From Promethearchaeota archaeon (lineage in GTDB: Archaea > Asgardarchaeota > Lokiarchaeia > Sigynarchaeales > SOKP01): 14,871 bases of DNA. Positions 13,964 through 14,871 of the stretch are shown here, one piece after another. The translations under genes were made by a program, and so were the position numbers. The DNA is taken from NCBI GenBank assembly GCA_019057975.1, contig JAHLWJ010000093.1, positions 1 to 14,871 of the forward strand. The letters run 5' to 3'. The notes beneath the pieces were generated by a model. The model was not told the origin of the DNA. It did no database searches and worked only from the letters and a program-made list of their open reading frames with translations. Each line of letters begins with the position of its first letter. The stretch's first letter is position 1.

Positions 13964-14015
13964 CTTAAAAAATTTAAAATTTTATATAAAAGTTTTAAAA
14001 ATATATTATAATAAA

Positions 14016-14025
14016 TTTTTATAAA
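14016..14025 (+). promoter_or_regulatory. TATA box of the ribophorin I-like gene
   Basis: TTTTTATAAA lies 47-56 bases before the ATG at 14072, so transcription would start near 14048 and leave a leader of roughly 24 nt. It is the strongest TATA-like element on the plus strand of this gap. Confidence 0.45.
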
Positions 14026-14071
14026 CGGTATTCATTATTTTTAAATAATTTTAAGAAGATGTTAGTATAAT

Positions 14072-14871
14072 ATGTTGAAAAAAGTACGAGTACTATTAAT
14101 TTTTCTAATTTGTCTGATATTTTTAATTAATATATCTTTCCTTCCAAATATGTCAGATTTTGATCATATGAAAAATGATGATTTACAGAAACCAAAATAT
14201 TCAGCCAGTTTAGAAGGAGCAGAGAACATTGTGATAACCAACCTTTTTAGAGAAGCCAATATAAGCGGCTATGGCTTAGTATCCTTTGAAGAATCATTAT
14301 CAATTTCAAACTTCAATAATAATCCAATCACTTCAATTCTAATTGGAATTCCATTGGCTGATTCAGAGAATTTAGTTTTTTTTAAGACAACTGGAGATAA
14401 AGGAAACACCTTGCTTACTGAACGCTCATATATGGTAATAAAAGATTATGAAATGTTTGCAATATACTTTGATTCTCCTTTGTTGCCTCAACAAACGAAA
14501 TCTATTAAGTTCATGCATCACTATAAAAATCTCATAACTTATGCTCAAGCAGAAACACAGTATATTTATTATAGCGGTCTTGCATATCCAATCTTACCAT
14601 ATAGAGCAGAAGGAGAAATAATAGCTTATTACTACTTACCAGAAAGATCAGCTGACATCCAAGGTGGTTGGGGTGTTGAGTATGATGAGCCTGAATATTT
14701 TATACGATACGAATTAGCTAAAATAGAACAACAGATTGGAGATTTGATACTCACACCATATATGGAAAATTTGAATAATTTAAAGGTGATAAATATTAGT
14801 TTTTCTCATGAAGAAATCTCAAAGATGGAAATCAATGAAATTAACAGAGAAATATACATCTCACCATGGGG
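14072..14871 (+). CDS. Ribophorin I-like oligosaccharyltransferase subunit (N-terminal part, runs off the window edge)
   Basis: Ribophorin I (OST1) is a subunit of the eukaryotic oligosaccharyltransferase for N-glycosylation; homologues are reported in Asgard archaea. The frame is open for 266 codons to the edge. Residues 1-25 form a basic-then-hydrophobic signal peptide or anchor (LKKVRVLLIFLICLIFLINI). The rest is beta-rich and would lie outside the membrane. Three stretches follow human ribophorin I in order: an early strand pair with VITNLFREANISGYGLV, a middle YAQAETQYIYYSGLAYPILPY segment that matches the human '[21 protein letters not shown]' region, and the IYISPWG block against human IEVSHWG. 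The match is from memory and not from a search. The start ATG at 14072 places the signal peptide at the very N-terminus. Its position opposite Sec61-beta supports a secretion-linked role. The C-terminal membrane part is outside the window. Confidence 0.68.
   Translation, partial: MLKKVRVLLIFLICLIFLINISFLPNMSDFDHMKNDDLQKPKYSASLEGAENIVITNLFREANISGYGLVSFEESLSISNFNNNPITSILIGIPLADSENLVFFKTTGDKGNTLLTERSYMVIKDYEMFAIYFDSPLLPQQTKSIKFMHHYKNLITYAQAETQYIYYSGLAYPILPYRAEGEIIAYYYLPERSADIQGGWGVEYDEPEYFIRYELAKIEQQIGDLILTPYMENLNNLKVINISFSHEEISKMEINEINREIYISPW

Noticed and set aside
1..14871. Mobile elements, CRISPR arrays, tRNA or rRNA genes
   Set aside because: No transposase, integrase, regularly spaced repeat, cloverleaf or rRNA-like stretch was found on reading both strands. 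All gene-free gaps are under 300 bases.

Overview
This AT-rich window looks like part of an Asgard (Lokiarchaeia-like) archaeal genome. It has a type II methionine aminopeptidase with a charged N-terminal extension, a Sec61-beta subunit, a roadblock/LC7 protein, and an N-terminal fragment of a ribophorin I-like oligosaccharyltransferase subunit. It also has two proteins whose conserved block resembles the V4R/TRAPP (Bet3) fold. Several genes have archaeal TATA-like elements about 25-40 bases before the start codon, suggesting short or no leaders. The assignment rests on protein resemblance alone; no rRNA or tRNA is present.

Layout. (1) 1-53: the first codons of an unknown minus-strand gene. 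(2) 279-665: a thioredoxin gene split by an in-frame TGA. The TGA lies inside a 30-nt hairpin-forming segment placed just before the WCGPC active site. (3) 814-2801: a two-gene plus-strand operon of cysteine-rich V4R/TRAPP-like proteins. (4) 2841-3212: a convergent roadblock gene. (5) 3375-4352: methionine aminopeptidase, with a perfect 22-bp palindrome just before its promoter. (6) 4365-10704: eight tightly packed minus-strand genes of sedoheptulose-7-phosphate and heptose metabolism. (7) 10988-12097 and 12118-13242: a GT4 glycosyltransferase and a DUF354 GT-B-like protein, convergent with each other. (8) 13367-13923: a MazG-like pyrophosphohydrolase and Sec61-beta. (9) 14072 to the window edge: the ribophorin I-like protein, divergent from Sec61-beta.

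How the genes fit together. Read in transcription order, the large operon encodes an HddA-like heptose-7-phosphate kinase, GmhA, ribulose-phosphate 3-epimerase, GmhB, transaldolase, an RfaE/HldE-like PfkB protein that has lost its catalytic Asp, and the two halves of a split transketolase. Transketolase, transaldolase and the epimerase can make sedoheptulose 7-phosphate from fructose 6-phosphate and glyceraldehyde 3-phosphate. GmhA, HddA and GmhB can then turn it into D-glycero-D-manno-heptose 1-phosphate. The expected nucleotidyltransferase is not in the window. The neighbouring glycosyltransferase-type genes suggest, but do not prove, that the product ends up in a surface glycan.

The most notable points are the self-contained heptose-precursor operon in a probable Asgard archaeon, its apparent pseudokinase, the hairpin insertion with a stop codon in the thioredoxin gene, the tandem V4R/TRAPP-like genes beside a roadblock gene, and the head-to-head Sec61-beta/ribophorin I pair. 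No CRISPR array, insertion sequence or stable RNA gene was recognised.
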